NCBI RefSeq assembly: GCF_011777505.1
Contig: NZ_JAATJT010000001.1
Span: forward strand, 868,001-932,000
From: Gaetbulibacter sp. S0825
GTDB lineage: Bacteria; Bacteroidota; Bacteroidia; Flavobacteriales; Flavobacteriaceae
Direction of reading: 5' to 3'
DNA: 64,000 nt
Part shown: piece by piece, positions 23,940 through 31,522 of the stretch
How positions within the stretch are numbered: position 1 is the first letter of the stretch
How the letters are laid out: each line of letters opens with the position of its first letter
The notes under the pieces: generated by a model
The model's input: the letters and a program-made list of their open reading frames with translations, nothing else
What the model was told of the DNA's origin: nothing
The model's database searches: none
Program-made: the position numbers and the translations under genes

Positions 23940-25254
23940 GTGATACTGATTTTTTAGAATTTCTATACCCAAACCATAGAATGTATGAGTAACAAATTAT
24001 GATAAATAATAAAGCTGTTTTAAATCCTATTTGGTCTGTTAGATAACCATATAAAGGCGGAATCAATGCACCTCCAACAATTGCAGTACATAATAATCCA
24101 GAGCCTTTTGGTTTTAATTCGCCTATTCCATCAATGGATAAAGTAAAAATAGTTGGGAACATAATCGAGTTGAACAATCCTACTGCTAAAATACTCCACA
24201 TGCTTACCAATCCTGTCGTGCTGATTGAAATAATGATAAGTGTAATTGCTATAGTTGCAAAAATGCCAAGGACTTTTCCTGGTTTCATGATTCGTGTGAG
24301 ATATGAACCTACAAAACGACCAATCATAGCGCCAGACCAATAAAATATGACGAATATTCCTAATAAGGCTTTGCTGTCACTTCCTTCCAACGATTTATTA
24401 AAAATACTCGCAACACCATCAGCAATTGACATTAAGACGTTACTCTCACTTATTAAAGGCGTTAAATTCATGTCTAAAAAGTAGCTAACTAAATAACTTC
24501 CAATAGCGACTTCGGCGCCTACATAAAAGAAGATACCTAAAACACCAAGCATTAAATTTTTGTTTTTGAAAGCTTCAGCATACGTTCCAGTCGAAGTTTC
24601 ACTTATCATTTTTGGTAATTTTGCAAAGAGGAAAATAACAGCAATCAGGCCTATAAACAATGCTAATCCCAAAAATGGCATTTGCACAGCTGAAGCTTCA
24701 GTAGCAAGATAAGTGTCTTTGGCAGTTTCGGTTAAAGCTGCAATTTCATCTTCGGTTTTTATAGTATCGCTTAAAATAAACAAAGCGCCAACTGCAGGAG
24801 CGATTGCTGTTCCTAATGAGTTAAAAGCTTGAGATAAGTTTAATCGACTTGAGGCTCCATCTTCACTTCCTAAAACTGCAACAAACGGATTGGCAGCTAC
24901 TTGTAAAATGGTCATACCTCCAGCTAAAATGAAATAGGCTAACATAAAGATGCCAAATACACGATAGGAAGCTGCAGGATAAAACAATAAACATCCAGTT
25001 GCCATCGTTAATAAACCCAGAATGATTCCTTTTTTGTACCCAATTTTAGATAAAATGTAACTTGCTGGAATAGACAGTAAGAAATATGCCCCAAAAAAAG
25101 CAAATTGCACTAAACCTGCTTGAAAGTAGGTTAGTGTAAATAGCTCACGTAATCGAGGGATTAAAGAATCTACTAAAACCGTTATAAATCCCCAAAGGAA
25201 GAATAGCGTAGTTAGTAGAATGAATGAGGAACGATAGGATTTTTGTTGGTTCAT
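23932..25254 (-). CDS. Sugar MFS transporter (FucP-like)
   Basis: An inner-membrane proton/sugar symporter of the fucose/glucose-galactose permease group. It has 440 residues and about twelve membrane segments. The family pattern is clear: 'FFLWGFITVLVDSLIPRLRE' near residue 18, 'GAYFLLSIPASYILSKIGYKKGI' for the loop 2-3 motif, 'QVAANPFVAVLG' near 118 and 'LNLSQAFNSLGTAIAPAVGA' near 137. Between two mannosidases it most likely takes up mannose or a related released monosaccharide. That substrate is inferred from context. It starts one base after the unknown lipoprotein gene stops. Confidence 0.92.
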   Translation of the reverse strand: MNQQKSYRSSFILLTTLFFLWGFITVLVDSLIPRLRELFTLTYFQAGLVQFAFFGAYFLLSIPASYILSKIGYKKGIILGLLTMATGCLLFYPAASYRVFGIFMLAYFILAGGMTILQVAANPFVAVLGSEDGASSRLNLSQAFNSLGTAIAPAVGALFILSDTIKTEDEIAALTETAKDTYLATEASAVQMPFLGLALFIGLIAVIFLFAKLPKMISETSTGTYAEAFKNKNLMLGVLGIFFYVGAEVAIGSYLVSYFLDMNLTPLISESNVLMSIADGVASIFNKSLEGSDSKALLGIFVIFYWSGAMIGRFVGSYLTRIMKPGKVLGIFATIAITLIIISISTTGLVSMWSILAVGLFNSIMFPTIFTLSIDGIGELKPKGSGLLCTAIVGGALIPPLYGYLTDQIGFKTALLFIIICYSYILWFGYRNSKKSVSHA

Positions 25255-25255
25255 G

Positions 25256-26089
25256 TTAGTTTATGGTTGTTAGAATTCTGCATTTATAGATATTGTCTAA
25301 ATATGTTTTGCTCTCATAATATTCATCAGGAATATCGTCATCAATTTCTAATAACTTATCCTGATAAATATAAATACACTTGCAATAGTCATCAAAATCT
25401 AGATTTTGATATTGTTCGTAATCTTCTATTTCAGAGTATAAATTTCTAAATTCTTGAAAGTCCTTATCGTTAAAAGGAGTTTTTGGAGGAATAAAAACAT
25501 CTCTAAAATATATTTCTAATATTTTTTTAGTTGTTTTAATTTCATAAGCATCTAATAACATTCTTGCATTTAAATTAAAATAATCCCAACTGTCATACTT
25601 TTTATTATACACACCTATTATATCAGAGTTTACATTAACTAGTATTTTGTTTTCGCCTTCAATAGTTGTTATAAGGTTATTGTTTAAATAGTTTTTTATT
25701 TCATTTATAAATATGATGTCAAAACCTTTTTTTATATCAAATGTTTCATTTGCGCTTATTAATACAAAGTAGTTGTTGTCGGCTTTAATAACATCACTAT
25801 TTTTATTAATTACCACATTATGATTTGAGAAATAATCAGGATTACTATTTAAAGGATTGTTTAATATTTTAGTTAAGCTATCCATTGCATTGAGCATAGA
25901 ATCTTTACTTCTTTTTTTCCAGTATTTTTTTGGATAAAATGAAACTACTCTTTTAGTGTAATTTTCCTTGTTTAATAAATCTTTTTTGGTTGTTTTCTCA
26001 ATATTATTTGTTTCTTTTTTTATGTCAAAGGCTGGCTTACAACCAATGATTGCCAATAAAAAAATAAGTATTAAGCAATGTTGTTTCAT
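25256..26089 (-). CDS. Unknown lipoprotein inside the GH92 operon
   Basis: The ATG at 26087-26089 gives a lipoprotein signal (MKQHCLILIFLLAIIGC, Cys17); upstream ATGs would add residues that overlap the GH92 gene. The mature part is about 260 residues, very rich in Asn, Lys, Ile, Asp and Tyr, and its DNA is visibly more AT-rich than the flanking mannosidase genes. It has a Cys pair late in the sequence (DDYCKCIYIYQDK). I recognise no domain. It is tightly packed between a mannosidase (1-base gap) and the permease (1-base gap), so it is transcribed with them. A role in surface glycan handling is possible but not shown. Confidence 0.7.
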   Translation of the reverse strand: MKQHCLILIFLLAIIGCKPAFDIKKETNNIEKTTKKDLLNKENYTKRVVSFYPKKYWKKRSKDSMLNAMDSLTKILNNPLNSNPDYFSNHNVVINKNSDVIKADNNYFVLISANETFDIKKGFDIIFINEIKNYLNNNLITTIEGENKILVNVNSDIIGVYNKKYDSWDYFNLNARMLLDAYEIKTTKKILEIYFRDVFIPPKTPFNDKDFQEFRNLYSEIEDYEQYQNLDFDDYCKCIYIYQDKLLEIDDDIPDEYYESKTYLDNIYKCRILTTIN

Positions 26090-26090
26090 A

Positions 26091-29018
26091 TTATCTAATA
26101 GTAATCTCATCAACAAACAACCAGCTTCTCCCATCATGTTCGTAACCTAAATGCCATTCAGGCAAGACACCCAATTTTTTGGCAATGATTTTTACATAAC
26201 GATAGTTGGTATTTGCTTGTTTAAATTCAACAGTTTTTATATCGACTTCATCTGTGGGCAAAATTTCATCAAACTTATAATCCCCTATGGATTTAAAGTT
26301 TTTGCCATCATTAGAAACTAGACACTCTACTACAGTTGGGAAAAATATCCATGATTTTTGGTCTTTTAAAAAGTTCACTGAAATGGTATTGATAGGTTTT
26401 TCGCTTCCCAAATCAACAGTTGCTATTAAGTCTTCGTCAAAATACCCTTGCCAAGTACCTGTTCTGAAATCTCTAGCACCTATTATTCCATCAATTAAAG
26501 CATCATTTCCTCCAGCGTTGTATTGGTTAGCATATTCTGTTTCTAGTGTAATAGAAATATTTGGGTCTATTTTATAGAATTGTGTTTCAATGGTTGCACT
26601 TTTCACATCTTCCTTTTCAGAAAAAACACTTAATGTTATTGGTTCAGAAATGGTAAAAGGAGCTTCATACTTTTTATAATCTTCTTCTCCAAGCTTGTAA
26701 AAAATAGCCGCATTTTCATCTACATTTTCTAAGACAACTTCAGTGTCGCCTTTGAAAGCTACATCACCTTTTGCAATAAATGGTGCAGGAATAATTAAAT
26801 GGTCTGTTATTTCGGTTTTTGGTTCTTGACCTTCTTTTGTTCCCCATTTTGAAGGCTGATTTGTCATTTGAAATTCTAGTGTCCCACCATCTATAACTTC
26901 ATTATGATATATGAAAGTTCTGTTCAAAGGTTTTCCATTTAAAGTGACACTCTCAATGTATTTATTCGAATCACTAATACCATGCGCTACAATTGTAAAT
27001 TGCTTATCATTTTCTAAGTTAATCGTAGCTTTAGGAAATAGTGGTGTTCCGATAATATATTGGTTAGACGCTGGTGTTACCGAATAAAATCCCATAGAAC
27101 TTAAAATATACCACGCACTCATTTGTCCGCAATCTTCATTTCCTGAAATTCCATCAGGAGCGTTTTGATATAATTCGGTTAAAATTTGATGCACTCGCTC
27201 TTGCGTTTTGTGTGGCTTATTTACAAAGTTGTACAAATAAGCCATGTGATGACTTGGTTCGTTACCATGTGCATATTGACCAATTAAACCAGTAATATCT
27301 GCTTGATTGCGACCAGAAGTTTCAACTTTAGCTGTAAATAATTCATCCAGATTTTCTTCTAATTTGTCTTTTCCACCAAGTAAATTCATAAATCCTGAAA
27401 TATCTTGAGGCACATAAAAACTATATTGCCATGAGTTAGCTTCGGTATAATTGAAATTAACTTCGTAAGGATCGAAAGGTGCAAACCACGTATTTCTGAA
27501 ACGACCTCTCATAAACTGTGATTCTGGGTCAAAAATGTTTTTATAATACTGCGCTCTTTCAGAGAAGATTTTATAATCATCATCTTTACCTAAATCTTTT
27601 GCCATTTGCGCAATGGTCCAATCGTCATAAGCGTATTCAAGGGTTTTAGACACCGATTCACTTTCAAATTCTACTGGAATATAACCAAGTGATTTATAAG
27701 ATTCCAAACCTAATTTATCTTGATTAGCCGAATGTTTCATAGCTTCAAAAGCTTTTTCAATATCGTAATCTCGAAGTCCTTTTAAGTAAGCGTCAGCAAT
27801 TACAGGAACAGCATGATAACCAATCATACAGCCTGTGTAGCAGCCTGCTAAATCCCAAATTGGCATAATGCCGCCTTCATCATATTTTGCTAAAAACGTA
27901 TTGATAAAATCATTGGTTCTGTCTTGTTCAATAATGGTGTACAATGGATGTGCAGCTCGATAGGTGTCCCAAAGTGAAAACACTGTATAGTAATCGAAAT
28001 CTTTAGTTTCATGAATTTCTAAATCCATACCTCGATATCTGCCATCCACATCTTGGTAAAGGTTTGGTGCAATACTTACATGATACATCGATGTGTAAAA
28101 GTTGGTTTTATAATCATCGTTATCGCTTTCAACAACTATTTTTTCAAGTTGTTGTTCCCAGATATTTTGAGCTTCGGTTTTGATGTCTTCGAACGATTTT
28201 CCATCAAGTTCTTCTCTTCTGTTTTTGCGAGCACCCTCTTCATCAACAGGAGATATACTAACTTTTATTTCAAGCAAATTGCTCTCAGAAGAATCAAACT
28301 CAAAAGCCACTTTTACTTTTTTTCCTTCATTAACTTCATCAAGAAAAGACATATTTTTAAAGGGTCTTGAAAACTCCATATTGAAAAATAAGTATTGGTC
28401 AGTCGCCCAGGCTTTTGAATGTCTTTGTCCTCCAATTTCTGTGTTGGAATACATGTTTACTTTAGAGTCTAGTACTTCATCACGATGTTCTAAATCTAGA
28501 ATCACAATTTGTTTTGAGCCTTCAGAAAATTGATATTTATGAATACCACTTCGTTTTGAAACCGTCAACTCTACATCAATTTCAGTGGAATCTAAATGCA
28601 CTTTGTAAAAACCAGGTTCAGCCACTTCATTGGCGTGACTAAAATGTGCTTTATAGCCTTTTTCACCATCAGCACCATTATTAAAAACAACTTCGTTTGT
28701 TGGCATTAAGAGAATATCACCATAGTCAGAAACTCCTGTACCACTTAAATGTGTGTGCGAGAAACCATAAATGTAACTATCTGAGTAATGGTAACCTGAA
28801 CAACCGTCCCAACCATCCAAACGTGTGTCTGGGGATAATTGCATCATACCGAAAGGCATCGTTGCTCCTGGATACGTATGACCATGACCTCCTGTTCCAA
28901 TAAATGGATTAACATATGAGATGAGGTTCTTATCTTTTTTTGCTGGTGAGATATCATTGTTTTTCTGGCAGCTAACTATTAACAGAACAATGCTGAGGGA
29001 AGTAAAAAATCGGTTCAT
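26091..29018 (-). CDS. GH92 alpha-mannosidase with C-terminal accessory domains
   Basis: First gene of the GH92 run, 975 residues. Lipoprotein signal with Cys17 (LIVSC), followed by QKNND, which resembles lipoprotein export signals of Flavobacteriia and suggests display on the cell surface. The GH92 core covers about residues 35-735, with YTEANSW at the catalytic acid, HGNEPSHH with Glu587 and 'GNEDCGQMSAWYILSSMGFY'. Residues about 749-808 resemble the chitobiase C-terminal domain ('VFKGDTEV...IFYKLGE' pattern). Residues about 811-975 look like an F5/8 type C (discoidin) sugar-binding domain ('YNAGGNDALIDG', 'RYVKIIAKKLG'). The added domains would hold the enzyme on its glycoprotein substrate. 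Confidence 0.92.
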   Translation of the reverse strand: MNRFFTSLSIVLLIVSCQKNNDISPAKKDKNLISYVNPFIGTGGHGHTYPGATMPFGMMQLSPDTRLDGWDGCSGYHYSDSYIYGFSHTHLSGTGVSDYGDILLMPTNEVVFNNGADGEKGYKAHFSHANEVAEPGFYKVHLDSTEIDVELTVSKRSGIHKYQFSEGSKQIVILDLEHRDEVLDSKVNMYSNTEIGGQRHSKAWATDQYLFFNMEFSRPFKNMSFLDEVNEGKKVKVAFEFDSSESNLLEIKVSISPVDEEGARKNRREELDGKSFEDIKTEAQNIWEQQLEKIVVESDNDDYKTNFYTSMYHVSIAPNLYQDVDGRYRGMDLEIHETKDFDYYTVFSLWDTYRAAHPLYTIIEQDRTNDFINTFLAKYDEGGIMPIWDLAGCYTGCMIGYHAVPVIADAYLKGLRDYDIEKAFEAMKHSANQDKLGLESYKSLGYIPVEFESESVSKTLEYAYDDWTIAQMAKDLGKDDDYKIFSERAQYYKNIFDPESQFMRGRFRNTWFAPFDPYEVNFNYTEANSWQYSFYVPQDISGFMNLLGGKDKLEENLDELFTAKVETSGRNQADITGLIGQYAHGNEPSHHMAYLYNFVNKPHKTQERVHQILTELYQNAPDGISGNEDCGQMSAWYILSSMGFYSVTPASNQYIIGTPLFPKATINLENDKQFTIVAHGISDSNKYIESVTLNGKPLNRTFIYHNEVIDGGTLEFQMTNQPSKWGTKEGQEPKTEITDHLIIPAPFIAKGDVAFKGDTEVVLENVDENAAIFYKLGEEDYKKYEAPFTISEPITLSVFSEKEDVKSATIETQFYKIDPNISITLETEYANQYNAGGNDALIDGIIGARDFRTGTWQGYFDEDLIATVDLGSEKPINTISVNFLKDQKSWIFFPTVVECLVSNDGKNFKSIGDYKFDEILPTDEVDIKTVEFKQANTNYRYVKIIAKKLGVLPEWHLGYEHDGRSWLFVDEITIR

Positions 29019-29199
29019 TAGTGTTTTTTGAAATAGAAGTTGAAAGATAATAAAACTTAACTAATCTTAAGCGAAAAGAATAAGGTTAAAAAGAAGTGTT
29101 GGATGTTAATTTATAGAGGAAAGAATAACACTCTTAACTGCCATTTTTTCAGTTTATAACTCTTTTTGGTACTGATATTGTTAATGTTTGCTAAAAGGA

Positions 29200-29230
29200 T
29201 TATTAAATACAAGTTTTGGAGTTATTTTTG
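29200..29230 (+). promoter_or_regulatory. Candidate promoter of the metallophosphoesterase gene
   Basis: TTA (29200-29202), 20-base spacer, TATTTTTG (29223-29230): full -7 match and one mismatch in -33. It lies 21 bases before the ATG at 29252. Confidence 0.5.
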
Positions 29231-29251
29231 TGTTGGTAAGGAAAAGAAAAA

Positions 29252-30478
29252 ATGATAAGGTGGTTAATTTTTGTTGCAATTTATGCAATAGTAGATTTTT
29301 ATGCTTTTCAGGCAATTAAAACCGTTACAAAGAATAAATGGGTACATTATTTTCATGTTTTGGTATCTATTATTGTTGTGGGAAATTTTATTTATCAATT
29401 TACTCAAGCTAGTGATGGAAGGGTTTTATCTCCTGAAAAAAGTTATGCTTTTGGTTTTTTATTGACGCTTTTAGCTCTAAAAATAGTAGTCGTGCCAATT
29501 ATGTTTAGCGAAGATATTTTTCGAAGTGTTTTAGGTATGTATAATAAAGTATTTTCTAAAAGCGACACCTTTCATTTACCATCACGCAGAAAATTTATTA
29601 GTCAACTTGCCTTAGGTCTGGCTGCCATACCATTTACATCACTTTTATACGGAATGTATAAAGGCAAATACAATTTTAAAGTATTAAAATACACCTTACA
29701 TTTTGAAGATTTACCTGAGGCTTTCGATGGTTATAAGATTACCCAGATTAGTGACCTTCATAGCGGTAGTTTTGATAATAAAGAAAAGGTTTCTTATGCT
29801 GTAGATTTAATTAACGAGCAACAATCAGATGCTATTTTATTTACTGGCGATATGGTTAACAATAAAGCTACCGAAATGCTGCCTTGGAAGGATACTTTTA
29901 AAAAGTTAAAGGCCACAGATGGCATTTATTCAGTTTTAGGAAACCACGATTATGGTGATTATGTAGATTGGGATTCAGCCGAAGAAAAGCAGCAAAATTT
30001 AGAAGACTTAAGAAGCATTCAAAAAGATATAGGGTTTGATTTAATGCTAAATGAGAGCCGATTTATTGAAAAAAACGGACAACGAATCGCTATTGTTGGT
30101 GTTGAAAACTGGGGAAAAGGATTTAAGCAAAAGGGAGATTTAAAAAAAGCCACTAAAAGTATTAAATCAGAAGATTTTAAAATTTTAATGAGCCATGACC
30201 CAACACATTGGCAAGAACAAGTGATAGATGATGACTACCATTATCATCTTACTTTAAGTGGTCATACACATGGTATGCAGTTTGGTATTGAAATCCCTGG
30301 ATGGATTAAGTGGAGTCCAGTAAAATGGCGATACAAATATTGGGCTGGAATTTATAAAGAAGCAGGTCAATATATTAATGTAAATCGTGGTTTTGGTGTT
30401 TTGGCTTATCCAGGGCGTGTTGGAATTTGGCCAGAAATAACCGTGATAGAGTTAAAAAGAGGTTCAAATAATGCATAA
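29252..30478 (+). CDS. Membrane-anchored metallophosphoesterase with internal Tat-like motif
   Basis: Calcineurin-like phosphoesterase of 408 residues. Three membrane segments (about 3-20, 33-50, 64-84) precede a twin-arginine-like motif SRRKFI at 111-116 and a further hydrophobic stretch (117-133). The catalytic domain has all metal-binding motifs: SDLHSG (Asp168, His170), FTGDMVN (Asp200), GNHDYG (Asn231, His232) and SGHTHGMQFG near 340. It resembles YkuE-type enzymes, some of which act on lipid head groups such as UDP-2,3-diacylglucosamine. The real substrate cannot be told. An internal Tat motif after membrane helices suggests that the folded catalytic domain is moved outward. Confidence 0.85.
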   Translation: MIRWLIFVAIYAIVDFYAFQAIKTVTKNKWVHYFHVLVSIIVVGNFIYQFTQASDGRVLSPEKSYAFGFLLTLLALKIVVVPIMFSEDIFRSVLGMYNKVFSKSDTFHLPSRRKFISQLALGLAAIPFTSLLYGMYKGKYNFKVLKYTLHFEDLPEAFDGYKITQISDLHSGSFDNKEKVSYAVDLINEQQSDAILFTGDMVNNKATEMLPWKDTFKKLKATDGIYSVLGNHDYGDYVDWDSAEEKQQNLEDLRSIQKDIGFDLMLNESRFIEKNGQRIAIVGVENWGKGFKQKGDLKKATKSIKSEDFKILMSHDPTHWQEQVIDDDYHYHLTLSGHTHGMQFGIEIPGWIKWSPVKWRYKYWAGIYKEAGQYINVNRGFGVLAYPGRVGIWPEITVIELKRGSNNA

Positions 30479-30533
30479 TTGTTTGAAAATGTTATATTTT
30501 TATAATTAAGTAAGCGTGAACCTAATAGAATAC

Positions 30534-30595
30534 TTGATTTAAAGCATAGTATAAAAAAAATACGTAGGTTTGTATAAGCACATTTGATTTAAAGC
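30534..30595. repeat. Pair of 12-bp direct repeats before the thioredoxin-like gene
   Basis: TTGATTTAAAGC occurs at 30534-30545 and again at 30584-30595, exactly the same, 50 bases apart. The second copy ends 8 bases before the ATG at 30604. A TAGGTTTG box (30565-30572) lies between them, without a good -33 partner. Confidence 0.5.
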
Positions 30596-30603
30596 TTTAA
30601 AGT

Positions 30604-30900
30604 ATGTCAAAGTTTGGTGAATTAATAGATGTAAATATTCCAGTTTTGTTAGATTTTTTCACAGAATGGAACGAGCAATCTGTATCAATGCATGCAGTTT
30701 TACGAGATGTAGCAGCAGCTCTTGGAGATAAAGCCAAGGTTATTAAAATTGATGTGGAAAAAAACAAAGACCTTGCAGAGGCTTTACGTATAAAGGGATT
30801 ACCAACCTTAATCATCTACAAAAACGGTGAAATGAAATGGCGTCAAAGTGGTGAGCAAGATGCCAACACACTAATTGGTCTTATCCAGGAATACGTTTAA
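30604..30900 (+). CDS. Thioredoxin-fold protein without active-site cysteines
   Basis: A protein of 98 residues that follows the thioredoxin pattern: strand 'VLLDFFTEW' (14-22), the position of the usual WCGPC is WNEQS (22-26), strand 'KVIKIDVEKN' (45-54), and the cis-proline loop GLPT (65-68) followed by LIIYKNGEM. There is no cysteine anywhere, so it cannot act as a disulfide oxidoreductase. It may be a binding or chaperone-like member of the family. No signal peptide, so cytoplasmic. Its last 20 bases overlap the end of the convergent deacetylase gene. Confidence 0.85.
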   Translation: MSKFGELIDVNIPVLLDFFTEWNEQSVSMHAVLRDVAAALGDKAKVIKIDVEKNKDLAEALRIKGLPTLIIYKNGEMKWRQSGEQDANTLIGLIQEYV

Positions 30901-31522
30901 ACGTAAATCCTTTTTCAGTAAAATATTCTAATATTTTTGGGAGTACGTAAGTCATATTTTTAGAGGCTTTAACGCTGTCATGTAATACAATGATACTTCC
31001 AGGTCCTGCATGATTCATAACGTTTTTCAAACAGGTTTCTTCAGTTAGAGAATTGTCCCAATCAATTGAGAGTACATTCCACATTACAATTTTATACCCT
31101 AATTCTTGAAGCTTTTTTATTTGCTTAGGCGTTATTTGACCATAAGGAGGTCTAAATAATTTTTCACTTTTAAAGTTTTGTCCTTTGAAGACTTTCTCAC
31201 ATAAAATAACTTCATCAAGATAACTTTTGGTTGTCGTTTTCCAGCCTTTTATATGATTTTGAGTGTGGTTACCAATGCTATGACCGTCTTTAACTATTTG
31301 TTGAAATATATTAGGATGCTGTTCTACATTTTTCCCAATACAAAAAAAAGTGGCTTTTGCGTTAAACTGTTTTAAAGTATAGAGCACCCAATTAGTGATT
31401 TCTGGTGTTGGACCATCATCAAAAGTCAAGTAAATATCCTTACTCTTAGTTGGGAAATCCCAAGTCAATGTTGGGAATAACGATTTAACAACTTTAGGAG
31501 TTGTTATTGGTGTGAAATTCAT
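30881..31522 (-). CDS. NodB-type polysaccharide deacetylase
   Basis: Carbohydrate esterase family 4 domain, 213 residues. The catalytic motif TFDDGPTP is at 33-40 (Asp35 base, Asp36 metal ligand), the metal His pair is in NHTQNH (His86, His90), and FRPPYG (123-128) forms the active-site wall. The late LHDS motif supplies the catalytic His. It removes acetyl groups from GlcNAc-type sugars in peptidoglycan, chitin-like or other polymers. There is no obvious signal peptide, unusual for a wall-acting enzyme. It starts directly at the end of the DUF2723 gene, so the two are likely co-transcribed and functionally linked. Confidence 0.9.
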   Translation of the reverse strand: MNFTPITTPKVVKSLFPTLTWDFPTKSKDIYLTFDDGPTPEITNWVLYTLKQFNAKATFFCIGKNVEQHPNIFQQIVKDGHSIGNHTQNHIKGWKTTTKSYLDEVILCEKVFKGQNFKSEKLFRPPYGQITPKQIKKLQELGYKIVMWNVLSIDWDNSLTEETCLKNVMNHAGPGSIIVLHDSVKASKNMTYVLPKILEYFTEKGFTFKRIPG

